A stretch of 64,000 nt of DNA, taken from positions 1,091,415 through 1,155,414 of the forward strand of contig NC_034010.1 in the NCBI RefSeq assembly GCF_000346465.2, given 5' to 3'. Positions 44,776-55,928 of this stretch are shown here, piece by piece (position 1 is the first letter of the stretch; each line of letters opens with the position of its first letter). The translations under genes and the position numbers were made by a program. Under the pieces are notes generated by a model. It was not told the origin of the DNA and did not search any database. It worked only from the letters and a program-made list of their open reading frames with translations. Source of the stretch: Prunus persica. Its lineage: Eukaryota; Streptophyta; Magnoliopsida; Rosales; Rosaceae.

Positions 44776-47760
44776 AGAAGAATTGGTGGCAGAGATCATT
44801 GGAATGCGACTATATTCAGCAAATGTGGCATGTATAGATCATAAAGCCTGTTTTAGTGTACGATCCGACAGCCATGCACTAAAGTCATTCGGAGTTAGAG
44901 CATGATGATGTAACGGAAGTGCATGCCTTGTTTTCAACATGTGACATGTGACATTTAATTTTCCATTTGCAATGACTGACAGCCACAACATCCCACCTTT
45001 CAATTACATAATGAAATATATATTTAATGTTAATATAATCAGCATTAATATTATAATGCCTAAATGGAGGCTGGAGTAGGTGATTAGTCAATTAGTTTGG
45101 TCAATCACATGAATAAAAAAAGTGGTGAAATAATATTTGGTTATATTTGTGGTTGTGATAAAAGGCATTAGTCATCTTTTTTTACTTTTTTGGTGATTAA
45201 AAAGGCTTTTAGTTGCATTTTTTGCCTTTTTTTTAGTGACTAAAGCCTTTAGTAAACCTCACAACAGTCACCTAATATCACCAAATAATAATAATTGTTG
45301 CCACTTTTTTTTTTGTAATGTCAACACATTAATTAGGTTTTGTGTTGATAATTAGCCCGTGTTCTAATGGGTGCATACGATGCCACATACCTTTGAGTTT
45401 ACTCTTTTTAAGGACAATTACCTTCTCTTTTTTAATCAAATAACAACTTCATCAGATAACTTTTATTGATACAACTATATATCAACAAGACGTCCAAATC
45501 ACTAACCTGCGAGGGCAACAAAACTAACACAAGTAAATTATGTAAGGACAATTACTTGATTAGCAACTCTTGGTTTAATTAATTATCTATTTGAAGTTGT
45601 TTCAATCTCCAATAACTTATATATATAATAACATATTGTAATCATAGCTTGTTAATCAGTTGTAAAATTACAAGTGTCCCTCCCTATTAGTGTTTGATAA
45701 ATCGGAGCCATGTTCGCTAATTGGGTTGTCCCACCCTATAGTGGCCATCCCTACAACGATAATTAAATTGATAAGTTGTATTGGTTATAATAATTAATAT
45801 GATGTTTTATACAAAAAGTCCTCTGATATAAAAATTATCATATAATTGGATGGTGACATCTTCATGGGGGTTTTTTTTTTTTTTTCTCTAATGTTTTGGG
45901 TAACATTTTTACCCAATTATAATTTCGAAAGTGGACCATACGTATAGTACATTTGTTTTTTGTGGTAGTTAGGTATTTAGTAAGTTTGTCACAAACCTAT
46001 AGATAAAACAGAACAATTAATACGATTCCCATCCATAACACTAGCTAGTGTGCTTTTAGGTGCAACGCAGAAGTAATGGGCAGGTTCTTATTATATAAGC
46101 AAACCAATTTAGAGAATATTATGTTACTCTAATAATGTGTCGACACTCCATTCTCATTGATTTGGAGTCTAATTGCGCTTCTATAATTTATTATGTTACC
46201 CTACAAGATCAACTAACTCATGATGGCATGTTTGAATATTGGAGAAAATAAAATTGAAATTTCTCATGTTACGATAATAAATTTGTTAGGTTTTGTTTAG
46301 CTAATATTTTTAGCTTTTTATGATAAACATGTAATTTCATATGTATGATTAAGTTTAAAGAATTTAGACTAGTTCAAGTTAGTGCAAAGTTGACTACTGT
46401 GGCTGAGATCAACTTCATAATTGGCCAATGCAATTAAATTGAGCTTCGTGAAGATAACATATTTATGTATGCAATGCATGCATTATAGTGTTCTCCTGTA
46501 TGCATCATTAGTTGTCATGTATGTAATTCCTCTTAGTTTATCTTTTGAAATCAAGACTTGGGTATTTGCTAGAAAGTTGAAGTACATTGAAGAGTTTATG
46601 AGGCTACAAAACCAAGATAATTTGTGCATTCATTTATAATGGACACCATTAGGAAATCAGCATCTGCATCATAATATTTTTCTAGATGACCAGTCACATA
46701 GGCCAAATATTTCCAACACGAGATTTTTAATCAAGGCGAGTGATTTTGGTTATTATAAGTCCAATCATTGGCTACCAAGTGTCCCTTTGACCTGCCAAAA
46801 AGGCTGGGGTTGGTCTAGATTCACCAACTCACTACATTTTTCACATGGGTTTTTAGATAGTGTTTCCTTCTTTTTGGCCGAGACAGCTGATGAAAGGAAC
46901 TTTTGGTCATTCTTCTTTTTTGAGTGGGGGGCGTGCCACCACCAAGTAACGAATTTGGCTTGGATGGAATGTGAGTGTATGTTGTGTCCGAGATCTAAAT
47001 TTAATCAAACGATTGTTCGGCTGAGCAAGGAACCTCGTCACGGCCTAGGTTCTTTCACTACCTTGGGGTCAAGGCTTTATGTGAGCAACCAAATGATGTG
47101 GAGTGGGTGGAGATGAAGATTGAAGGTGAAACATAACAAAACGAAGTACAAGTGCGTAAAGTAAAGGTGCTTAAACTTAAATATAATTTAAAGATAAATG
47201 CGTACAGTAAAGCGCATAAAATAAATAACATAAAGATGAGAATTAAAGTACGATAAAATAGATTAAAGCGATAATAAACAAGAACGAAATAAGAACAATA
47301 AGAACAGTAAACTAAATTAAACTTGAATTTAAACTTAATGAAAATTGAATAATAATGAAAAACAAAGCGTTTGAAATAAACTTGAATTTAAATGACAAGG
47401 TAATGTAAATTGCAAGAATTTAAACTTACACTAAGGAAAGGAAGAACTTGCTACACTAGGTGCTTGACAAGTAAAATCCTAAGTCTAAGAAAAGAAAAGT
47501 GCAAGACGAAAAATAGGTTGTGTGACTGATGATGTGTGTCTTCTGCCTTTGTTTGGTGAAGTTTATACAGGGCGTCCGTTGGCCCATGGATTGGCCATTT
47601 AATGGCCAAATGTCAACTCTTTTAAAATTCTTTTCTTTCGAGGCCCCCTAAAATCCGTGGATCACGTCGACAGAGATATTATGGTTGCTTGATTTTCTCT
47701 CGTTTTGGAAAATTCTAAATCGTCATTAACCTTCTTGATTTCTTTCCTTGTGAGGCCTTC
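44776..47760. other. Intergenic; one foldback, otherwise no supportable gene
   Basis: AT-rich. The open frames here (for example 46787-47116) show no recognisable domain. From about 47130 to 47400 the sequence is unusually A-rich on the plus strand (AAATAAATAACATAAAG words), as in untranslated parts of LTR elements, but no LTR pair was found. Confidence 0.35.
45131..45293. repeat. Foldback (MITE-like) element, about 160 bp
   Basis: The left arm TAATATTTGGTTATATTTGT...GGCATTAGTC is inverted relative to GACTAAAGCCTTTAGT...ATATCACCAAATAAT on the right, with a further inner inversion (GGCTTTTAGTTGC against GTGACTAAAGCC). It could fold into one long hairpin. Target duplications are unclear. Confidence 0.5.
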
Positions 47761-48189
47761 GTCACGTGCACACTAACCTTTGAAAATCTTGGGCTCGAAT
47801 CCGTGGCTTGGACTTGGACCTCCGAGATTTCATCTTGACATCTGGTGGAACCTCATGCCCTTTGAGTTTTAAGAATTCTAGAGCTGGCTGACCATCAGCC
47901 AAGGTGAATGGTATGGGAACTCCAAATATTTGGATGTTGCGCTTGGCCCTACATTGGACTATCTTTGAGTTCTCAAATATTCGAATATTGGGAACTCGGC
48001 GGACATACCTCCTGCCGAACTTCAACTCCCTCAGCGAAAATACCTCCCGCTGAACTTCAACTCCCTCTACCCAACTTTGCTTGCCCAAGTGTTGCGAGGA
48101 GGGCGCCAAGTGCGCAAAGAGAAAATCCGCCTCGACCCAGCTTTTTGCAAGAGGAGTGCCGACCAAGGTATTTAAGGAGTACTCTACCC
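47761..48189 (-). other. Overlapping low-support reading frames left of the minisatellite
   Basis: A minus-strand frame (48214-47762, 150 codons) and a plus-strand frame (47908-48366) both stay open. Neither shows a known domain; the openness extends into the 24-bp-period repeat, where period divisible by three keeps several frames open. Probably not genes. Confidence 0.25.
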
Positions 48190-48560
48190 AACTTTTTGAG
48201 AAGTGCCCGGCCACTTTTGCAAAATGAAGCGCTTGACCAATTTTGTAAGGATAAGCCCGACCACTTTTGCAAGGATACGCTGGGCCACTTTTGCAAGGAT
48301 ACGCTGGGCCACTTTTGCAAGAGGAAGCACCCGGCTATATTTTTGAAAAGGCACCAAGGCCTTTGAAGAAAACACCCCGGCCGCATTTTTGAGAAGGCAC
48401 CATGGCCTTTAAAGAAAACACATCGGCCACCTTTTTGAGAAAGCACCTTGGCTGCTAGGAATTCTCGGATAAGAATTTCGCCGCTAGAAATTCTTCGGCC
48501 GCTAGGAATTCTCTACCACTAGGAATTGTGCCACTAGGAATTCTCGACTACTAGGAATTC
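48190..48560 (+). repeat. Minisatellite cluster: 24-bp units, then related longer units, then about 18-bp units
   Basis: CCACTTTTGCAAGGATACGC recurs at 24-bp spacing (about 48260-48320) with more diverged copies on both sides. Then come two copies of GCACCA-GGCCTTTRAAGAAAAC, then about six variants of CCGCTAGGAATTCTCGG (about 48450-48560). It directly precedes the GA microsatellite. Confidence 0.8.
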
Positions 48561-48609
48561 CCCCTTGGTGGATTGGGTGAATTTTGACCACCCCCAAACA
48601 GAGGGGGGG

Positions 48610-48611
<2 letters not shown>

Positions 48612-48682
<71 letters not shown>
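48612..48682 (+). repeat. (GA)n microsatellite
   Basis: About 70 bp of pure GA, preceded by a run of nine or ten G residues. Confidence 0.95.
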
Positions 48683-48687
<5 letters not shown>

Positions 48688-48689
48688 TA

Positions 48690-50580
48690 GTGAGAGATTG
48701 TGCATAAATTAGTTTTTGCTTTTTGGGAGAAGATCGTTCATGGGTTCTTGAATTCATTTTGGGGCTTTTGTTGAAAGTTCATTTCTCAAATTTTTGTTTA
48801 GTGATATGAAGTTTTTATCTTTCATAACTTTCATTGCACCATTTTGGAAACTTGGTTTTCTCTTTGGTTTATCTGAGAGTATTCATGGCATGGAAATGAG
48901 TTTTCAAGATTTCACTTTTGAAAGCTACTTCTTTTTTAGAAAATCCCACCATAGCTTTGCACATCAAAGTTTTAATCTCTCATCTCTTTCATTTGCACCA
49001 TTTTGAAAAATTTGGTTTCCTCTTTGGTTTGTGTAAGAGTGTTATAGCTTCTAGAAATGTGGTTTTCAAATAACTTTTGAAATCTGCTTCTATTTTTGAA
49101 ATCTACTTCTCCCATTGAAATTTTTTTAGAGTAAGTTTAGTATGCATTCTCTACTTGGTGAAGTCTAGGTTTTTCATTGTGAGATTTTAAAAGTTGTAGT
49201 CTCTACTTGTCGGTGTTAAAAGTTGTAGTTTTGTGCATTGAGGTTTCTTGATTTTTTCTGGCTTGTGGCTTTATGTTGAAATTTATTTGGCCATGTGTGA
49301 CAATGAGTGGAGGTACACCTTGTACACTTGATGTTGCCAGTGGAGTCCTCCGTGTTTGGATTATCCCCTTGTGGTTACATGTGCTTTCGCATTTGTATTA
49401 ACCCTATGTGGTTATTTGTATTTGTATATTGGTTTTTGTGGTTGACGGCCTTTAGGCCCAAATAGTGAATACAATCTACCGCCTTTCTCTAAATTAAAAA
49501 TTTTAAAAAATTTTAAAAAAACTTTGAAGGCTAGGCAATAGTCATTTTTTCCATTAAAAAAATTAATCACTTTAAGTTAATAACTTTAAATTTCGAAATC
49601 ATCATGACTATTGACCACATTACCACAATTAAGCATAAATTTCAACAATACAATCAAAGACACCAACATGACATCTAAGGTACCAATCCCAAGAGGGCAA
49701 AAACTTAACAACCCTAACAAAAAAAATAATTAGGTGATTTGCAACAAATTCTGTCAAATACGATGTAGAACTAAATTTAGAGAATAAGAGCAGTGTTAGA
49801 TAGCTGGTTTTAGGAGAATGATTTGATTGAGAACATAGCCCAAAAGATATGATGGGAAACTTCAGTTTTAGCATAGCTCAAAAGAAATCACCATAAGAGG
49901 CTTCTTATTCAAAATGCCCTAGTGGACTTATGTTAGTTCGAAAATTGTATTGGCATTTTTTAGACTCTAGCATAGGTTGGGAATTAGTGTGTGACAGTGT
50001 TTACTGGAAGTTTTGGCAAAGCACATTCAATCCTGGTTTTTCGAAGCATGACTTGATCGATATGAGAAACTTGATTTCAGGTAAATCATGACATAATCAT
50101 GCATTCACAATAGGATTCCTAGTTGAAGTTATTTTCAATGTCATTGTGATTTAAGTTAAAATATTAGCGTTTCCTGTAGTGATGCACACAATGCTCATCT
50201 CCTAATTAACTTTTTTTAAGAGATATTGTTTCTCCACAAAAGAGTGGCTGTTTGGTGTCATCACTTAGAGTCCATATTGAATCAAAACTAATAGTCATAA
50301 TTGAATAATATCTGTGGTCCTGTTTTGACGTCTTTAACTTGAGCCCATATTGGATTAAAACTAGAGAGTCATAATTGAAGAGAGTTTGTGGACTCTTATG
50401 TCACTGTCGGACTAGGGAGAATTAGTTTGGAACAAAAAGAAGTGTGCCTCTCTTTTTGACAAATAGAGCTTTCGTCATATTGGTTTTTGAGCATATTGAA
50501 TTTTCAAGAAAAAGCTGATGTGCATATTGTTCAGATAAGTCATCAAGTGTTCGTTGTTTTACTTGGTGATTTATCAAATC
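48690..50580. other. Intergenic, no gene; one diverged direct repeat
   Basis: AT-rich. CCATATTGAATCAAAACTA ... AGTCATAATTGAA at about 50270 recurs as CCATATTGGATTAAAACTA ... AGTCATAATTGAA at about 50346. Confidence 0.4.
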
Positions 50581-51025
50581 CTTTCATCATTCATATTGCA
50601 TTCATATGAATGTCGGTGAATCATACGGTTGAGGGCACCAAGACCGTTGTAGCGTTTATCCTCCGGTGATCTTGAAGCAATCGCGACTAGTATTGCGTTC
50701 AACATAAGGAGTGTCGAAGATCATCCCATGATAGAAGTTAAGTTACAAAGAAGTTAGTAAACTTTATCTAGATTGCGTCTAGGAGAAGTGTATGAGTACT
50801 TCTTGTAATCTTCATTCTATAGTGGATTTGTTTTGGATTGAGAAGTCCCGTGAATTTTCCCCAGAGGTGGAGTTTTACTGCGTAAAATAAATATCTGCAT
50901 GTTCCATTACTTTAAGCTCTGCACATTTCAGGATTGATAAGCCATATCAATCCTGCTTCGAAAGTCTATTTTTATTTATTGTTAATAATCTCGAACTAGT
51001 GTATTCATCCCCCTCTAGACATTTT
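50581..51025 (+). mobile_element. Probable LTR 3' portion (copia-like remnant)
   Basis: Phrases such as GAATTTTCCCCAGAGGTGGA, CTGCGTAAAATAAATATCTG, CTCTGCACATTTCAG and TGTATTCATCCCCCTCTAG occur in the order seen at the ends of many copia LTRs. No partner LTR or coding region was found in the window, and the left limit is unclear. Confidence 0.35.
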
Positions 51026-51430
51026 TAGTCATTCTACAGCTAATTTCAACTTATTCACTAACCAATTTTAAATAATAATATAAAAAAAAGGCCAGAAGAG
51101 AGGAGGAGAAGGAGGGGAGGTGATGTTTCTTCCTTCTCCCCCGCTATGGAGTTTTTCTTTGGAATTCACAAAGGGAAGAGGCCTTTATTTTTCATTTCAA
51201 ATATCTTTTGATTACATTCAAACAAATCAAACTCTTAACCTATTCAATCCAATATTGAATCATGATCAGTTTGGATAACTTTAGTGTATTGGATTGAATC
51301 TCTAAATTCAACAAACGACAAAGTTGGATTAGATTTCTAAATTTTAAAACCGACATGATTAAATTGGATATTTAAATTCAAATTCAAATCCCACCTAATC
51401 TAGTTTGTTTTAGTTTCATGCTCTTCTATT

Positions 51431-51594
51431 TTTTATTTTTTATATTTGTTTATTTTTGTTTTTTGAGGACCTTTCCTATTGAGAGGGGCGATAGCATACT
51501 AAATTCACACACACTACACGGATGCTAGAATTCGAACCCATGACCTTATCTGAGAGAGTAAATACTCCATACCACTACACTAGTGGGTCCTTTG
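51431..51594 (-). mobile_element. SINE with 14-bp target-site duplication
   Basis: On the minus strand: a tRNA-like head (GGACCCACTAGTGTAGTGGT as A-box region, GGTCATGGGTTCGAATTC as B box), body to GGAAAGGTCCTC, then an A-rich tail (T-rich on the plus strand, 51431-51464). Direct flanks CATGCTCTTCTATT at 51417-51430 and 51595-51608 are identical. This is a full Pol III SINE signature. Confidence 0.85.
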
Positions 51595-51608
51595 CATGCT
51601 CTTCTATT

Positions 51609-52661
51609 CTTAAAGGCATTAGAAAGTGCATAAATTATGAATAACTTAAGCCATTTGACATAATTATGCTTAGTATGTTCTAGAAACAAATTTTTTAGCA
51701 TTTAATTTTTATTTTATATTTTCATCAATTAGAATGTGTAATTGGACTAGATTTGAAGCGTTTCATTTTCATTTCAATGATTGAAAAATTGATCATCCAA
51801 TGAACTGGATCAAAATTGTTCTTAAAAATGGACAATTCAACTCAAAATCTTTTTAAACACTATTACAAAACTTCCATCTTCCAATATAATGAGAAGCCGC
51901 CCATGCTGACCTCCGGCGGTGGTTAGCATCAATGGACAAAGGGGTTTTGCTTTTCCAAAATCTTGTCCTTTACCTGGAAGCTATATATATGTATATGCGG
52001 GAACATAAATCGTGCTAAAACATGTAGTAGGAAGTTAGATAATGTGAGTGAGTGGGTTTAATCTTTTCAATGTACTGGAAATGGCAACATTGTGTCTTCC
52101 ACGCGAAAGTTGAATGCACTCTTGTTAGTTTAATCAAGTCTAGTGTGGTGGTATCGTGGCTTCCACACGAAAGTGGACTGCTTTTCTAAATTTTATGATT
52201 ACATTGTGGCTCACTTTCGTGCCAATATGTTTCTGGCTTAGGTCTAAAAGTATGGAAAACCCCGTTTTTGTCTAAATACACTTGGAAATTAATAAGTTAT
52301 TATTTATTTTTGAAATATATATTTTTTAATATAAATGATAGTTTAAACTAAAAGCACTTCTGAGATGTTTTACAATTTCTGAATGAACCTTTAACCCACT
52401 GAAGAGAACAAAAAATACAAATTTAATTCACACGCACACAGAAGAGAGCAGCTAGAAAAAATATGTGGACATGTGGCAATGTTTATATAATAACTTATCT
52501 TTGCAGTTGCATGCAAAACATATATGTGTTGGGTCCCTCCATTAATTTCACTCCAATCTTAGTTGGTGGTCCTAGAAATAAAGTATTTTGTCACTATGTA
52601 AAGTAGCTAGAAAGCAGGCTTCTGAGATAAAATTAACAAACACATCATGGGATGGGATGTC

Positions 52662-52695
<34 letters not shown>

Positions 52696-52816
52696 CCTCC
52701 CCCTCCCTCCCTGTGTAAACAAGTCGAGTACTAATTCTCTGTGAACACCACTTCTGGTCATTTTGGTGAGTTTTATAAATGTTAAGACGAATGATGACGA
52801 CCATCAAGCAGTCTTT

Positions 52817-52858
<42 letters not shown>

Positions 52859-53070
52859 CATAGGTTATTAGGTTTAACAAATTGGTCTACGCACATTGTT
52901 TCCCTAAGACAGTATACTTAATGGAAATTGTTTGTTTTTGTTGTGAAGATATCTGGTACGTCATTGGCTATTACATAAATAATTAAAATCAATTAAACTG
53001 CAGATGTAATTAAACAAGTTATAGTGTGGGCAGTGAGCCCGCCGTCTTTGTATTTAACAAATAGCCGATA
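51609..53070. other. Intergenic, no gene; CT and TA microsatellites
   Basis: Short CT/CTGT microsatellite at about 52660-52710 and (TA)n at about 52820-52852. CTTCCACRCGAAAGT occurs twice (about 52098 and 52159). Confidence 0.4.
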
Positions 53071-53072
53071 CA

Positions 53073-53170
53073 GGATCTGCTAGTACAATGATTTGGAGTA
53101 ATTGCTCCCTCAGGAATGGTCATGAGTTCGAACCCTCACATCTGTGTAATTAGTGGTGAAGCTAGGATTG
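53073..53170 (+). mobile_element. SINE-like tRNA-derived head, diverged
   Basis: GCTAGTACAATGATTTGGAG (A-box position) and GGTCATGAGTTCGAACCC (B box) follow the same spacing as the SINE at 51431. The tail is not clear. Confidence 0.4.
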
Positions 53171-53870
53171 TTACTCTATGAGGTCATAGTGTTAAAGTTC
53201 CGATTTTCTTTTTAAGATGAAACAATGCAAAAAAAAATAAATTAAAAATTAAAAATTAAAAACACACCAAACTTATTCCAATTAACAAAAACATCATTCA
53301 ATAAATCAAGTTCATATATGTATTATGTAAATCATAAATTTCATCAAAATAATAACACCAACCCAAATAATAGATAAACTCACCCAAAAATAACCCAAAT
53401 AATAAATTACCTTGAATATTACAAAAAGAAAGGAGTACAACGAGTGTTAAATCATCGACCTTAAGGTCCTTTTCAATTCAAAGACCACTATGAGGAGTGA
53501 TATCTTTATGCTATTGATGTATACTTTCAGTATTTATAGGTATACACAACAGAATTAAAAAAAATATTTAAAAAATCCTAACAAATATCTTCCTTTTTTT
53601 AAATTTGTGTCGGTGCTTCTTTCTTCTCCCTCTCAGTCTTCTTCTTCTTCCTCCCTCTCTTTCTTTTCTCCTCCCTCTCAACCACTACTTCTTCTTCTTT
53701 CCCCTCTCTCTTCTCTTTCTTCTTCCTCCCCCTTTTTCTCTCTCTTTCTTCTTCCTCCCTATTTATTCTCCATAGCAGCTTGCATCTTCTTCTCCATGGG
53801 GTCGTCTCTCATAGCTGGCAAAAAAACCAAGGACCTCCAAGCCATTTCTAGGACTGCCATGGCGTCCACC
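53171..53870. other. Intergenic; CT-rich stretch at about 53616-53770
   Basis: The strongly pyrimidine-rich tract (CTTCTTCTTCCTCC type) opens a low-complexity frame (53607-53933) that I do not regard as a gene because its content is dictated by the repeat and it runs into a SINE. Confidence 0.4.
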
Positions 53871-53876
53871 ACTGCG

Positions 53877-53950
53877 TGTAGTGTGTGTGAATTTAGTATA
53901 TTATTGCTCATTTCAATAGGAAATGTCCTTTAAAAAAAAAAAAAAAAAAC
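53877..53950 (+). mobile_element. 5'-truncated SINE of the same family as 51431-51594
   Basis: GTGTAGTGTGTGTGAATTTAG ... CAATAGGAAATGTCCTTTAA followed by about 16 A residues matches the 3' body of the first SINE on the opposite strand, with a few changes. The tRNA-like head is missing, as expected for incomplete reverse transcription. Confidence 0.75.
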
Positions 53951-54394
53951 CTAATCAATATATTTCTAAATGCCATTTATTGGGTAAATATGAATTTTTC
54001 ATTTGTAATGTTAACAACCTATACACCAGATTCAAGTGTCGTGTCGGGGTCTACCTAAAAAAAGTTTACAATGTTGACAAGTCAGCTCATTTTTCGAATT
54101 GGATAGTTGAACTTTTCTAAATGCCCATATTACCTCTAATAATGTTGCGTATATACGGATATATGACACGGGATACGTGGATACGGAAAATATCGAAAAA
54201 TAAAACACGAACATGGCATTAAAAGTAATATTTATGTTCATACTTCAATTTCATAAAATCATGTGTAGTGAAATTTAAGCTTTCCAAGCCTTTCAAATGT
54301 AGCTTATTAATTTATATAAATTATTGTTAATTTATAGCACGTTAATTACATATATAATTTTAAATAATTTAAATAGCAAATAGATTGTTGGGTT

Positions 54395-54570
54395 TAGGGG
54401 TGGGCTTGGTCTGGGTTGGTTTGGTTTTGGGCTCAACCCGAACACTAAACCATAAGTCTCAGTTTGGCTATTTTAAAAACCGAAACCAAACCATAATTGA
54501 TGAAAACCGACCACTTCGGTTAACCGGACTTGGTGGGTTGGTTTGGTTAGGTTTGGGTTTTTTTAGCTTT

Positions 54571-54637
<67 letters not shown>

Positions 54638-55165
54638 AAGCGATGGAGAGAGGGAGAGATGGAGAGGAGAAGAAGAAGAAGAAGAAGAAGAAGAAGAAGA
54701 AGAAGAAGAAGAAGAAGAAGAAGAAGAAGAAGAAGAAGAAGAAGAAGAGAAAAAGGGGAGAGAGAGAGAAGAACAAGAAGAAGAAGGAAAAACAAAAGGA
54801 GGGAGATGGGGAGAGGGAGTGAAGACAGAAGTAAGAAGAAGGAGAAAAAAAAATAGAGAGAGAGGGACTAATGGAGACAAGACAAATGGAGAGATGGAGA
54901 GAGAAGAAAAAGAAAAGATTGAAACTATGTACTATATATATCTTTAAAAAATATTATATATAATATTTTTTTAATACCATTGGTTTTGGTTTGGTTAAAC
55001 CGTGGTTTTGAATATTGCAAACTGTACACCGAACTATATATTTCGGTTTAGTTTGGGTTCAAACTGATGACCAAAAAAAACATTAAAAAAAAAACCGAAC
55101 CAACCGAAACCATCGATTTAATTTGGGCTGTTTGACCGAATTACCCGTTTGAATGCCTAGCCCTA
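54395..55165. mobile_element. hAT-type MITE, 771 bp, with internal GA and GAA microsatellites
   Basis: The ends are TAGGGGTGGGC and, read inwards from the right, TAGGGCTAGGC. Flanks GTTGGGTT (54387-54394) and ATTGGGTT (55166-55173) give an 8-bp duplication with one mismatch. The interior has inverted GGTTTGGTT / AACCAAACC words, (GA)n at about 54574-54635 and (GAA)n at about 54666-54751. The open frames through the microsatellites are repeat artefacts. Confidence 0.7.
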
Positions 55166-55173
55166 ATTGGGTT

Positions 55174-55715
55174 CAGGTACACAGGCCCAAGTGAGATTTT
55201 TTTCCCATCCAATTAGTAAAACTCACCGTTCCACTAAAAGGATGGATATCATCTTTGCTAGGGCATCATCTGCACATCATCTTCCTTTGCAACTCCAACA
55301 CCGCATCATTTGGGTATAAGATAATAGAGTTCTAAAATATTTTAAAACATGCTTAGATTTCAAAACATAACGATTAGTGCCTCCTGCCGTGTTTGGACTA
55401 TAAGATGTTAGTGTCTTGACCGTGTCCAATGTGTGTCCAAGACATGTTAGTGTCGTGTCGTGTTGGAGTGTGCGAGTGTCCAACACTCCAACACTTGAGA
55501 TTGGTGTCGTGTCTGTGCTACATAGCCAATAATATTCCTTGGTAAATTCCTTAAGTTTATTAATAGTAATAATTTAAATCAATATATTTAATGGATAGAC
55601 TAATAAACATATTTCTAAATGCCAATTTTTTTGTATGTATTGATTTTTTTCTTCTTTTTAGGATACATTTGTTTCATGGAAAAGAGGTGATTTCCCATGG
55701 TACGTGTTTACCTAT
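55174..55715. other. Intergenic, no gene seen
   Basis: A patch of short GTGTCC/GTGTCG words lies at about 55425-55520 with an inverted pair (AGTGTCCAACACTCCAACACT). No frame is supportable. Confidence 0.4.
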
Positions 55716-55725
55716 TATAAAAGTA

Positions 55726-55928
55726 CAGTCCTGATCTCTTGGACCCCTGTAGTCCAAGAGATTTATGGTCACCCACCGTTGGATGTAAATTCAACGGTTG
55801 ACTTGAATCGGGTAATAATCATTTATGTCATATTGCATTTATATATATCATTTTGAACCATTGGATTAATATCCAACGGTGGGTGACCACAATCTCTTGG
55901 ACTCCTGTGGTCCAAGAGATCGGGACTG
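55726..55928. mobile_element. Palindromic MITE, 203 bp, with a perfect 10-bp target duplication
   Basis: Left end CAGTCCTGATCTCTTGGAC and right end read inwards CAGTCCCGATCTCTTGGAC continue as an inverted repeat for about 65 bp per side (GGTCACCCACCGTTGGAT shared). Within each arm CTCTTGGAC...GTCCAAGAG forms a second, smaller hairpin. The flank TATAAAAGTA is identical at 55716-55725 and 55929-55938; the true duplication may be 8-10 bp because the TIR edge is ambiguous. Confidence 0.85.

Noticed and set aside
46787..47116. 109-codon frame in intergenic DNA
   Set aside because: No conserved domain and followed by A-rich LTR-like sequence; likely chance.
47762..48446. Overlapping frames of 129-152 codons on both strands
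   Set aside because: A 24-bp minisatellite keeps frames open and no domain is recognisable.
53607..53933. 108-codon frame rich in Ser, Leu and Phe
   Set aside because: The content is dictated by a CTTCTTC-type pyrimidine tract, and the frame ends in a truncated SINE with its A tail.
54385..54880. Several frames over 80 codons on both strands
   Set aside because: They are translations of (GA)n and (GAA)n repeats inside a hAT-type MITE.
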